A DNA stretch of 64,000 nucleotides, from NCBI RefSeq assembly GCF_037975245.1, contig NC_092565.1:15715499-15779498 (forward strand). The letters run 5' to 3'. Below, piece after piece: positions 49,601 to 61,600 of this stretch. Each line of letters starts with the position of its first letter. Position 1 is the stretch's first letter. A program made the translations under genes and the position numbers. The notes beneath the pieces were generated by a model. The model was not told where the DNA came from and searched no databases. It saw only the letters and a list, made by a program, of their open reading frames with translations. This DNA comes from Apostichopus japonicus (Eukaryota; Echinodermata; Holothuroidea; Aspidochirotida; Stichopodidae).

Positions 49601-52600
49601 GTAAATTGAAAATTTGAAAATATTTTTGATTTGACTTCATTATCTGGAAGGAGAAAACTTGAACTGTCACTTAAGTTAATTAATCTGTTAAGTTAAATAA
49701 TTTATGGAATGTTTATTACATTAAAAATAAAATATTTTGTAAATTCAACTCACAAACAGGATGGAAGAACTGTAAGTTTTGACAGACTATTAGTATATTT
49801 ACCTACATGCAAGTATTTACTTTAACAAGTGGCACTTATTTGCTGCGACCTGGCTATAAACCCCTAAAGTAAGTAGAACTCAATAGATCATGTTAAAGTG
49901 GGTTAAATAAGATCCGTAACCTAGCCATAGGTTTGCACATGCTTTACATGTTTGTTATGTTCTAACTCTTAGTTAAAATTATGAACTTTGAGCCCCTCTA
50001 ACATTGTAAGAAGTTAAATCATACAAAAACTTCCCTTTTTAGATGCTTTGGTGAAGTTTGTTAGTATGTGTTCACTCTCTGACTTGCTAGTAAAATCTTT
50101 ATAAAGAAGAAGTTGTTCAGTCATATTCATTTGAGCTTAATGACCTTGCTATGTCAAGTGGGGGTGTCAAGTGGAGTGTCAAGTGGAGGTTAAGGGACCT
50201 TGCACAGATTGTTAAGTGAGGCAATGGTAGGAATCACTAATCCTAGTGTCTAATGTCTACGGTAATAACGGATGTCAGTTTCACTAATTACCTTTAAAGA
50301 AATGTTTTGAACTTTCGTTGTGGCTAGGTATAGGGTAAAAACTTGATCCTGTCTTTCTGACGGTAGTAAACTTAGTAATCAGTAAACCAATTCTGTCAAA
50401 CCCGGATTTTGATGTGAGTGAAAGGAGGTGAATTTACTGGGATGCAGTCACGGTGAGCAGAAAAGTTTGAAGGAACAGAGAGAGGTTACGTGCTACTGAA
50501 TTACAAAATGGTGTTTACAGCTTATAGGCAAGGTTAACTCTAGCCAACCTAAACGTTTTGCTAAATACCAATCCAATGGTTGTTGACTTTGAACAAGAGC
50601 CTATTTGTGGTTGGCCTAATTTTGTAGAATAAACATAAAATTTTGTAAGCAGGAGAGCAGAGGATTGCTGAAAACTGATGTATGACATTCAGGAATAAAA
50701 TATACCAGCTTGTAGTTGGATTATTTTGTTGTTTATGGTATCTTTGCTCTTGTGAAGATTTTCTCTAACATTGGACCAACATGGTAAGAGTAAAATACAA
50801 ATATTAATAGTCTTAATTATTAAAAAAAAAGGAAGCTTTGAATAATTTTAATGAAGTTTGCTTTCAATATCTTTCACTTTTCATTTCTTTACTATTAAAG
50901 TTACATGTGTTCTCAACTTGTAGGGTATAATTTTTCATTTGAATAATTTATTTGTTATGGCTGTCATATGCAGTAATAGGTTCATCTTACGTTCACCTAA
51001 CCAATTGAAATATGATTGGACACAATAAGTTTTACTAGTCATAAAATGCTGTAAGCATTAGCCTAGTACATAAGGCCTCCTGATCTTTCTACGATAAAAG
51101 CAAGAATCAGTTCTTGTGTCTCAGGAATTTTCAGTTGGCAAAAGAAGATCTGATTTGCAACACTGGTAAACAGAACTCACATCATAGTCAGCACAAAGAT
51201 TACATTTACTACCTTCTTATTGAACAAAGCTTGTAACTTTAGTAACATGAACTGTTCACCTTACAGATTTAAGACAAAATATTTAGAGTTTGTGGTTGTC
51301 AAAACAAAAACCTAAGAACTAAGAACATTTTTCCTTCTAGTGGTGATGGATGATTGTTTATGTGAATCTACTAGTGAAGAATCAATTTACCCAGTTGGGA
51401 CAAATATTCTCGACACTTTCCTTTTATGTCCTGCTTTAAAGAATGCACTAATACTGGCTGATATGAGAAGAATAAATATCCTGTTTCTATCAGATGAAGG
51501 TTAGAAACTGTTCATAGTGTTTAAGGAGAATAGTATGATGTCATAGACACTTTGGTGTTTTGGAGGGAAGAATTGATTAGCAAATCTGTTTCATGTGACC
51601 TCAAATTTTCATGTTTCATGTTTCATGTCTCCAGTGATAACTTGGAGTAATATTTCAAGCCATCTTGGCAGTGGAGTAACTAATACCAGCCAGAAGCACT
51701 GCCCTCGCTTTGCAGTTAAAGACTCACTTTACGTTCTCTTAATTTAGGTGTGTTCCCATTGATTCTGTGTAACCCAAATGTAATAAGAGATGCTCTTTCC
51801 CCCACACCTCAATCAGACAATGTGATCGCGATCTGTGTCCCAATATGCTTATTTAAACACGAGTATTGCAGCCTCTGGAATTTAGCGAAAGTAATAAGGT
51901 CTCTGCAAGTTGTTGGAACGCCTCCTGCAATGATTATTTATGCACAGCAGGTGTATCCGAGTTCAGTCCACCTCTGGAGGAGGATTGAAGGAACCGATCC
52001 TGAACAGTATCCCCATGTTACAAAGCGAGAGGCTTACCCGTATGGCAAGCCAAGTGGGACAAACACCGCATAATATATCTGCGTATTAATTTGAATTTAT
52101 ATATGCTTATTAATTTGTCCCATATGGCTTGCCATGCAAGCTCAACTCGGAGCGCATGGTAGACTCAGGTAACAGTGGGTTCGAAAGAACACAGTATTTA
52201 ACTATCCTAACTAGTGTGTAACCATATATATACTTTGATGATTGACTTTCTGATGATATGGTACAGCAAGCAAGTAGCTTGATGTTTCTTGACCTCAAAA
52301 GTTACCCCCAGACATACAGAAATTTTCAAACTTTCATGACCACTCGGACCTTTCGTCTCCACTCCATTTTGTATTTATTTCCATAGTAACCGATAATTCA
52401 ATGAGAACTAAATTTGACCATCGTCACTGCATGAACATGGTTTTATTACCTGGGGTATGCAATTATTGACAACTTCATATATAATGTGGCCAAAATTGCA
52501 CAAAGTGTAGAAATAGGTAAGGGTGTCCCAATGCCAATTTGTGGTCAGGCATCGTAGTATATTATATATGCAATATCGAAGCTGTTAGATGCCAGCAAGC

Positions 52601-55600
52601 AACCATCATTGCTCCGTTTTCTATGTTTGAAGTAACTCCACCTTACAATACTATTACACGTTAAACTAACTTTACAATATATTAGTAGTTTTCAATCATG
52701 AAAAGGTATGAACATCAAAGATCATTGCTGTGTGATTGATAACACCCTTCTTTTTCTTCTTTTCCTTAAGTCTTTAGAGTTTTTAGAGAAGGGTTTCGGA
52801 CAGTTAGAAGAAAACCAGAAGAAAGTTCTGAAGTGGATCGTGTTTGGTTTGCTGGGATTCCTCTATTTTGCATATTTAATCTACGGCTTGGTTCGTCATT
52901 TCCATGAAGCTGTTCCTCTTCTGGTCATCACCTTGCTTGTGGTTGGATACTCTCTAGCAAAGTATGTCATCAATCGTTGGGGGGACGAATGGAAGAAGAT
53001 ATTCAAAGAGAGCAAATGTATGGAGACCTCCAACCAACAAAAGAAAGTTTTAAGATGGTAGGTACATGGTCGATTGGTTGTAAAAGTGATGCATCAGTTT
53101 GGGCCTCAAAGATTGGCTGACTTTAGTCATGTTATTTCAGGACTCCTGTTCATAACATTGAAAAGACAATACAAAGGATGAATTAAGGGGATGTCAGCTG
53201 AGGAGACATTGAACCTCAACATGCGGCCGGGTCAGTCATTAACAGTTTTATATATCTGTTCATTAAAGTAAGACAAAAGAGTTGCTTGAGCAAAGTTTTG
53301 TGTATTGTGATTTTTGCACTCGCAGGCCATTTAAATAGTTGTACATATATGCAGCAATGGGATGCAAAGGGTGCCAGGGTAAGTCATGTATATTATCTCT
53401 GTTCCTTACAATAAGACAGAGGGGTTGTTTGTTTGAAGTTAGTGTATGGTGAGGTATACACTCACATGCCATTTAAAAATATGATCATGAATTGAATATA
53501 TGAATTTATTGTGAGCTGAGGACATGTTGATTTATACACAACATAGGGTCTCAGAGAGAGCGGCAGGATAGGTCATGTCATTATTGTAGTGCGCATGCGT
53601 GCTACAATATTGGGATTACTTTATACCCACCCCATTATCTACATGGCTGGCTGGTGAATCATGCCAGTTGAGCATACACTCTTCATAGCAATCTCAAATT
53701 TACAGGTTGGCTATGGAGGAAATATCTAGACCCAGATTTGCAAAGAATTGTGGCGGCGAACATTTAATGCTGCACACGTTAAGAAAATAGATCTCCTTGA
53801 GAAGCATACTACTTCAAAACAATACATAAAATTCTCTACTTAGGTTCGTTATTCTCGAATCATTTGAACTCATTTGAGTTAATAACATCCTGCAAAAAAG
53901 TTGCAAGCAACAACTGTTAATCGTATTTATCCGCAACAAGTCAGCATTATCTGTACTTATTCAGCTCTTGCAACATAGGCAATGTTAATATACATTATTA
54001 TAGTGTGCTTGCTTGTCCGTAACGACATTGCATTATATACTACACAGTGATAGTTAGTTTCCACAGGTAGCTGCTTCGTACGTGGAGTGGAGTGGAGTGT
54101 TAGCCTAGTGGTTAACGCCAGTGCCTTTCAATCATAAGGTCCCCGGTTCGAGTCACTCCCAGATTAATGTATGTCGTCCAGTTAGAGAGTTGTTGACAAC
54201 TAACAATTCATAATCATGGACTTTAAATATGAATGTAAGAGACTGACTTCGGTCAGCTTGCGGCTTTGATAAGCCAATGAGGCTTCTTCGCGAGTTCCTG
54301 CTTGCAGGAGGATCTAATATACATATACATACATATACATACATAAACGTATATGGTTGGCCGTGTATGGCATAATGTTACGTGTTTTAGATGATGACCA
54401 ACCAGGACCAGGAAATCGACCAGGCAGTTTTTAATAGACTGGAGAGTGTTACATGTGCATTTGTTAGATAATAGTGCATTAGGCCCAATGGCGGAGCGTC
54501 CATATAGTCAGGGGGGGGGGCGAATGCCCCCCCTGATGGACTCAAATGGACTGCTGGCGCCCTTTTCAGCTTTTTACCACTTTTTACTTATTCGCGAATA
54601 TTTACTTTTTTTATTGGGCTCTCATCTACCTATTGACATTTGTCACATTTTGTTGGTGTTGACACCTATATTTATTCTTCGTTTATCTGCAAATTAGCAA
54701 GGCCAGGAAAGGGTCAATTCCGGCGATCTAGGAAGTATATCTTTACTCAAAAAATTGTTGTACGCTCTGCGCCAAACTGTGGTGGCGCGCCGCTTAGATA
54801 GTGCCGAAAGCGCCCCTACAGACCATTCTCGCCCCCCCTTGACCAATACCCCTAGCTCCGCCACTGATTAGGCCTTCGGTGTAAACCACCATATGTTCGT
54901 AAAATTTCGCCAACTAGCAGCAAGGATACAGTAATGTTAACGTGTTGTCTAATTTGACCAATCAGTGTCCAGGACTGTGTATTCTCTGTCATGACCGAGT
55001 GATTCGTGATTGACAGCTTGGTTGCCTGGTTAATATGTAATGGGTTTAGTCATTATTTCTTTGTTGATATTGCAGGTACATGCTAGCTAGAGTACTGTTT
55101 AAACATTACACAATATAGCCTAGATTTGGTCTACGTTAAAGGACCAAACCCCCGAACTGGCTTCTTCGTGACCGAAATAACTTCAAAAGATTGCAGTAAC
55201 AAAGACCCTCCATTGAATACCAACAACTAATTAACTTTCACCTTCACTACAATGGCACGTGTTTTTATACAAATACGACTTTGTTCTAGTTGTATTACAA
55301 TAAGACAACAAGAATGGCTTGCATGAAGTTAGTGCATGGTGAGGTTTACAATCACAGACCACTGAAATGATGAATATATTAATGTCAGCTGGGAATACAT
55401 AGACATCTTAACATAGTAACATAGATTGCACATGGGTGATTAATGTTGTTGCCTCTGGTTGTTTATAATATTTGTGTGTTTATCATGTGTTTCTCCTGAT
55501 CAAAACATAGCCATTTATTGCCTGCATCTACATTGGTGTTATTATGTCTGCAGAGTTATTATAGATAAGTGTTATTCAATACCTAATTCAATTTAGCATG

Positions 55601-58600
55601 TATGTAATATTAACTCCAGGTGATGTCAGAGTGCTTTCAAGGGGCCCAGGTTCACTGCTTACATGGGATATCATTTAATGATCCCCAAGGGATAAAGGTA
55701 TAATGTCATCTCCTTGCTCAGCCAATATGATGGTATGCAGCCATATATCAACACAAAACCAGATGCACTATAGGTTTATAGCAGCAATTTGTGTACCAAG
55801 AGAACATTGTATTTATCATCACCCGAACCCTGCTAGAACTATCAACAAGTAACAGATTATATATAGAGTGAGCTACTACTCAACAAGTTTGGTTTGACTT
55901 GAAACACTTGATCTTGGATGCAAATGGTTTATGCAGTGGTGTATGATTGGGTGTGTGTGCGTGTTACTGTGTGTGTATACATATGTGTATTTGATGCCTG
56001 CTTGTAAGCATGATGATACACCAAAATATTGCATAGGGCGATTAAATTCCTATTAGGAATGTAGATGTATTTTATTGATTACAACAACCCTGTCGAGATT
56101 AGTGGAGGGTGAAAATTGATGGAGGTCAAAGGTCATTTAAGGTCAGTAGAAGTTACATTCCAAAAAACTTGGTAAACAAGATATTCTCACAAAAAAATTG
56201 GTTTGTATGAAATTTATACTTGAACTGTAGATCCACTTTGATGACTGAGTGCTTTAATAATTATTCATAACATTCTAGTTTGTGCAATCACGAAGGAGGG
56301 TTTCTTACTTTCTGAGCTATTGTGATTTTTGTTGTTGATGAAATACAGAAAGCTGCTTTCTAACCTTCATTGGACCTTCACAGAAATCGGCATCCTTTTG
56401 ATGTTCAGTAGCTAAAATTAGAGGATTACTGAGACTGAAGAAGAAAGCCACAACTAATATATCGATCGAAGGATTAAATTCAGGTTTAACAGGCTTAAAA
56501 CTTACAAGCAAAGAAAAGTTTGACTACAGATAACCATGTTGGGTCTTTGTAGCATATTTAAAGGGGTAATATATAATGCACTGGCTGAAGTTGATAGCTA
56601 AAAAAAAAAAACACATTAGGTGAAAAAAAACATCCACATAACATTTTGTATGGGGAAGAAATGATAAAGGTTACATTCAATCGACCATATCTTGAGTTAG
56701 GAACAAGATACAGATCTAGGACTTTCAATTTACAGTGTGGAATGTTTTTCATTTCCATATAACTTACACTGTGTGTGCAACTGGAGTATCTGTTTTATTT
56801 GATGCAAAGTATAACAGTATTTTCATAACATGCTTTTAAAAAATATAATGGTAATCCTCTTCAATTGCGCTATAACCCTTCAAGAGGACTTTGCTAACAC
56901 TATCTGTGATTTATGCATATATCACAAAATTGTTTCTGCAATTCAAGTCTAGGTATCATTGTAATAACATGGAAGTCAACCATAATATGACCATTCTCTT
57001 CAAATTTACTACATCCCATTAAACCATACGCAATCGGCTACATATCACACAATCTGTTTACCTCATTGAAATAACATGGAAGTCTACAATTAAGACTATT
57101 CTCGTCAATTTCACCATACCCCTTTATGGGGACCTCACTGACATTCACACTTGGGTGTTTATTCAAGCAGACATGCATAGAAGTTCACATAGTTTAGTTC
57201 TTTATTCATGACAGTTTGTATCCAAATTTTCCCATAAATGTTACATACTACATCTATTGTTCAGGTGAAAGTGAAATACTTTGGGTGCCAGAGGTGTGTT
57301 TCAACTGCTCCAATAGTTTGAAGATTCATTCATTAATTCCCGACCATACTCCCTCGAAGTACCTTAGCACTGTCACTTCTTAAGAGAAGCCACCCATGAT
57401 AGATAGGCCTGGGCATGAAAACCAATCCACTCTAAACCTTAGCATTGTTTGACTAATTAATGTTCCTACCCCTCCCCCACCCCTCCTCCACCTCTAACTT
57501 TTAGGGTGCTACTGTCCTGTCTTCCCATAACAATTGCATTCTTGCTATCCTACTAAATGTATTTGGTTCAGGGTTTTCTTTTCATCATTTTGTTTTCTCT
57601 TTAGTTATATGCTTTTTTTATTTGATCATTACTTTGCTGTAGTTTTATCCAAACATACTGAGTATTGTGCAAAGGCAAGACATCCTCCTAGCCCTTTCAA
57701 ATCATAGATTACTTAACTTTGCATCGAATTATTACAATTCAAGTCATCAAAAACCATTTGTTGCTCAGACACTTGTCACATTGTTCATCAATATTCATGG
57801 CTGCCAAAAGATACTGATTGAAATAGCAATAGATTTTCTTTGTCTTTTGAATTTTTGAAATAATAAGATTAATAGTTAAAAAGCTTGTGGGTTGCATCAC
57901 GCTGGTTAAGTGCGGGATAGACAGTCTCTTAAATATCTAAACAACATGGAACCTTGTTCATTTACCACATGCTAGCCACTCGGTGTCATTCAATGGAGTA
58001 TGTGCATCTATATTGTTTATTATTGTCTCATAGTAATATACATCTTCTTGCTTGTTTGTCACTTGTCAATGACTGCTGCCACCAATATCTTCCAGTTCCT
58101 GCTCATAATGACTGCTGCCACCAATATCTTTCAGTTCCTGCTCATAATGACTGCTGCCACCAATATCTTTCAGTTCCTGCTCATAATGACTGCTGCCACC
58201 AATAACTTCCAGTTCCTTCTGATAATGATTGCTGCCACCAGTGTCTAATACCATTCATTCAATTTTTTTGTTTTCTATTTCCTGGGGACAATGTACACCT
58301 AGATCGGTAATGACTTCAGCCTCCGATATCTTCAATCATTGATTCAAAGTTAATGTTTTCTGCTTTCTCAGGGAAATCAACTTCTTCCTGGTAGTTTCCT
58401 CTTGATGGTGACTGCTGCCACCAAATTCTCCTATCATTGATTCAATGCTGTATATGTTTTTATGCTTTCTCAGGGCAACGTACTCCTTCCGGGTGGTTTT
58501 CCTCTAGATGATGACTGCTAACACCAGTGGTTTATTTCAAGTATTCAATGCTGTATATGTTTTTCTGCTTTCTCAGGGCAATGTTTATCTTCAGTGGTTT

Positions 58601-61600
58601 ATTTCATGTATTTAATGCTGTATATGTTTTTTCTGCTTTCTCAGGACAATGTGCTTCTTCCTGGTAGTTTCCTCTTGATGATGACTGCTATAACCAGTGG
58701 TTTATTGCATGTATTCAATGCTGTATATGTTTTTATGCTTTCTCAGGGCAACGTACTTCTTCCGGGTGGTTTTCCTCTTGATGAAGACTGCTAACACCAG
58801 TAATTTATTTCATGTATTCAATGCTGTATATTTTTTTTCTGCTTTCTTAGGGCAATGTACTTTTTCCTGGTGGTTTATTTCATGTATTCAATGCTGTATA
58901 TTTTTTTCTGCTTTCTCAGGGCAATGTACTTCTTCCTGGTGGTTTTTCTCTTGGTAATGATCGCTGCCACTGGTGTCTTCCATTCCTGGATCAGAGAACC
59001 AAGGCGAATGGTATCTGTGCTTGGTCTGATTGTTATGTTATCCACCAGCTTACTTTGTTCTAGGCATCCTACAAAGGTAAGGCAACAGTCAATGAATGTC
59101 CTACACAAGTTAGGAGGGGGTTGTTTTTGTTGGGTGGGGGGGGGGGGAGTGGGATGTTGATGGTCTCGAGTGCTTTGGTTTTCTTTATGATAGAACAAAG
59201 TTTTTCAACACAAGCCAGACATAAATACTGTTTGCTTGATTCGCATCCCTCCCAGATTCGTTGGCGGACTGTCTTCTGGGGGGTCTACTTGCAGATCTTC
59301 TTCGGGGTTCTGATCCTCCGAACAAGATTAGGATTTGAGTTCTTCCAGTGGATAGGCAAAGAAGTTGAGGCGTTCTTAAACTATACAACAGTGGGTGCCA
59401 CTTTTGTCTTTGGTCCTCAAGATTTAGCACTTAGGTCTTTTCTCTTTGAGGTAAGGTCATTTTTCTAATAAACATTAATGAAAACATTTAAAAAAATTTT
59501 CCCCAAAATATCATCATTTTTATAATAGTTTGTCTGGATTTTTCATCTAAGGATAGGAGAAGAGCTGGTGATGAGTGTTCTTGTGAAAGATTCATCTAAG
59601 AACGACATCGGGTTTTCATTTAGAGAACAGAAAGGAGATATATGCTGAGAAGTGTATCACATACCATACCATGACTCTGCCCATCTGAAGGAAAAGGACA
59701 ACCCAACTAACCTCACTATTAGCAAATGTGATGCATATAGCTTGTTAAGAATAGCTCCACAGCACAGCTAAGAATAATTTAGTTCTATGTGAGAGATACC
59801 ATGTTGGAGAGTTTTTAATACTTCACCTGCAAGACTAGAAGACTTGAACAAGTCTAGAAATGACACCATAGAGCCAGTGGTGCTTTAAATTTAATGTTAC
59901 TCTCTATTAATCACATTGTCTAATTTCTTTAAAAAGAGTGTTGGCATTTGAGCATTTTGTTGCTGCAGTCCATATTTTTAACTTATCTTCAAAAAAAACG
60001 AAAATGATAAAAAAAAAAAAATGAAACTAACCTTTTACCTTTGGTGGAAATATGACATAACACATTGCCAAAATTCTAGTCCTTGAAGAAGAAGAAGAAG
60101 AAGAAGAAGAGGAAGAGGAAGAGGAGGAGGAGGAGGAGGAGGAGGAGGAGGAGGAGGAAGAAGAAGAAGACTGTTTGGCTGTATGAGAGAATTGTGCATC
60201 ACAACTATATCATAGGGAAAAGATAATATTTGGATTTGCCTCTCCTTTAATTTGCATACCTCAGCCGACTGGAGTTTGGTCCTAACAAATTGCGCACCCA
60301 CCAAACACTAGCAACGAATGAAACAAGTTCAATAGTGTTTTGAGATGATCCTAGAAAATTATGCAGTGTTTCGTCATCATCATCTTTTCTTGGCTCTGAC
60401 TCCTTTGATCTTATTTTTGTACTTTCATACAGATTTTACCCGTCATCATCTTCACCAGCGCCATGTTTGCTCTCTTCTATCACCTGGGACTGATGCAGAT
60501 TGTCATCTCTGCTTTTGCATTCATCATGCACCACACCATGGGGGTGTCCGGTGCAGAGTCATTTGGAGCTGCATCAAATGTCTTTGTTGGTTGTGTGAGT
60601 CAACTTAGTTTTTTGTTTAATTATGGAGAGAGTAAAATGTATGCATATAATGTATTCTTTTATATTTAAAATAGAATATATTGAGTTAACTTGTGTTAAG
60701 ATGTCATCTTATTTTCAACTGTATGTTCCAATGATGAGCACTGTTTAACGTACTTTATCAAGGCTTATCAAGGCTGAAATATTGATAATGGTCGAGGGGG
60801 ACAGAGAATCCAATCCCTCTTCCCAATTCAGAAACAGAAAAATACCAAATTCACAGATGACACCATGAAAATAACTTGTAGTGTGAGATTCTCAACGAAA
60901 TTAATTTTGAAATGAGAAAGCAACTTTGAGCAAGTCAAAGTTGTTGAGCTGTGGTGATGACCTTTGACCTTGTTATATAATTTTATAATTCTCCATTCAT
61001 TACTTGTTACAGAGTACTGCTCCCTTGGCCATAAAGCCTTACCTGAATGACTTTACCACATCTGAAATGCACTCATTAATGGTTGGAGGCCTTGCAACCA
61101 TAGCTGGTAGTGTTTTAGCAATCTACATCAAGTTTGGTGTCAGTGCAGCTCATCTGCTGTCTGCGTCCATCATGTCTGCTCCCGCCTCTCTCGTGGTAGC
61201 CAAGATGTTCATTCCAGAGGTAGACAAACCTAAAACAGCAAATCATGCGGTCGTGTCTGACTGCGGAAAGTGAGTCATTCTATAGCTTCCTTTAGTTGAC
61301 TAGAGTTTATTCCACAGGTAGATGGAAAAAAAAAATTAAATAATAAAAAACAATAAATAATAAAACAAAAAACCCAGCAAACCATGCTATGGCGTCAAAC
61401 TGCAGACAATGAGTCATTCTTTGGGTTGGATAAGTTGACTAGAGTTTATTCCACAGGTAACCTAGATGTCGACTAGATGTCAACATGTCATCCACTGGAT
61501 GTGAACTAGTCTAAAGATCACCTGAAACAGCAAACCATTCTATGGTGTGAGACTAGAGTTAATTCTGTTAGCTACAGTTAATTCTGTTAGCTCCTCTACA

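Larger units (their letters stand above)
48850..52770 (+). other. SLC28 intron 2
   Basis: It holds a MITE end fragment (49233-49285) and an inverted repeat (52035-52136). The plus-strand open frame at 51750-52073 (107 codons) overlaps that inverted repeat and has no recognised domain. Otherwise I see nothing to annotate. Confidence 0.6.
53058..58919 (+). other. SLC28 intron 3
   Basis: This 5.9 kb intron contains a dispersed repeat seen three times (about 53265-53350, 53405-53570, 55295-55430; shared ACAATAAGACA, GAAGTTAGTG.ATGGTGAGGT and CA.GCCA), a SINE (54094-54350), a MITE (54486-54866), a ggtca-type repeat (56000-56230) and the exon-derived repeats described separately (58066-58919). Sequence from 56240 to 58060 holds nothing I can name. 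Confidence 0.65.

Noticed and set aside
51750-52073. Extra SLC28 exon or independent gene of 107 codons
   Set aside because: It has no membrane segments, no recognised domain and overlaps an inverted repeat. The phases of exons 2 and 3 already agree without it.
58697-58957. 86-codon frame as a separate small membrane protein
   Set aside because: It is made of the out-of-frame decoy copies of SLC28 exon 4 and ends in a stop inside the real exon.
60035-60304. Proline/leucine-rich minus-strand protein
   Set aside because: Entirely due to the (GAA)n(GAG)n tract inside an intron.
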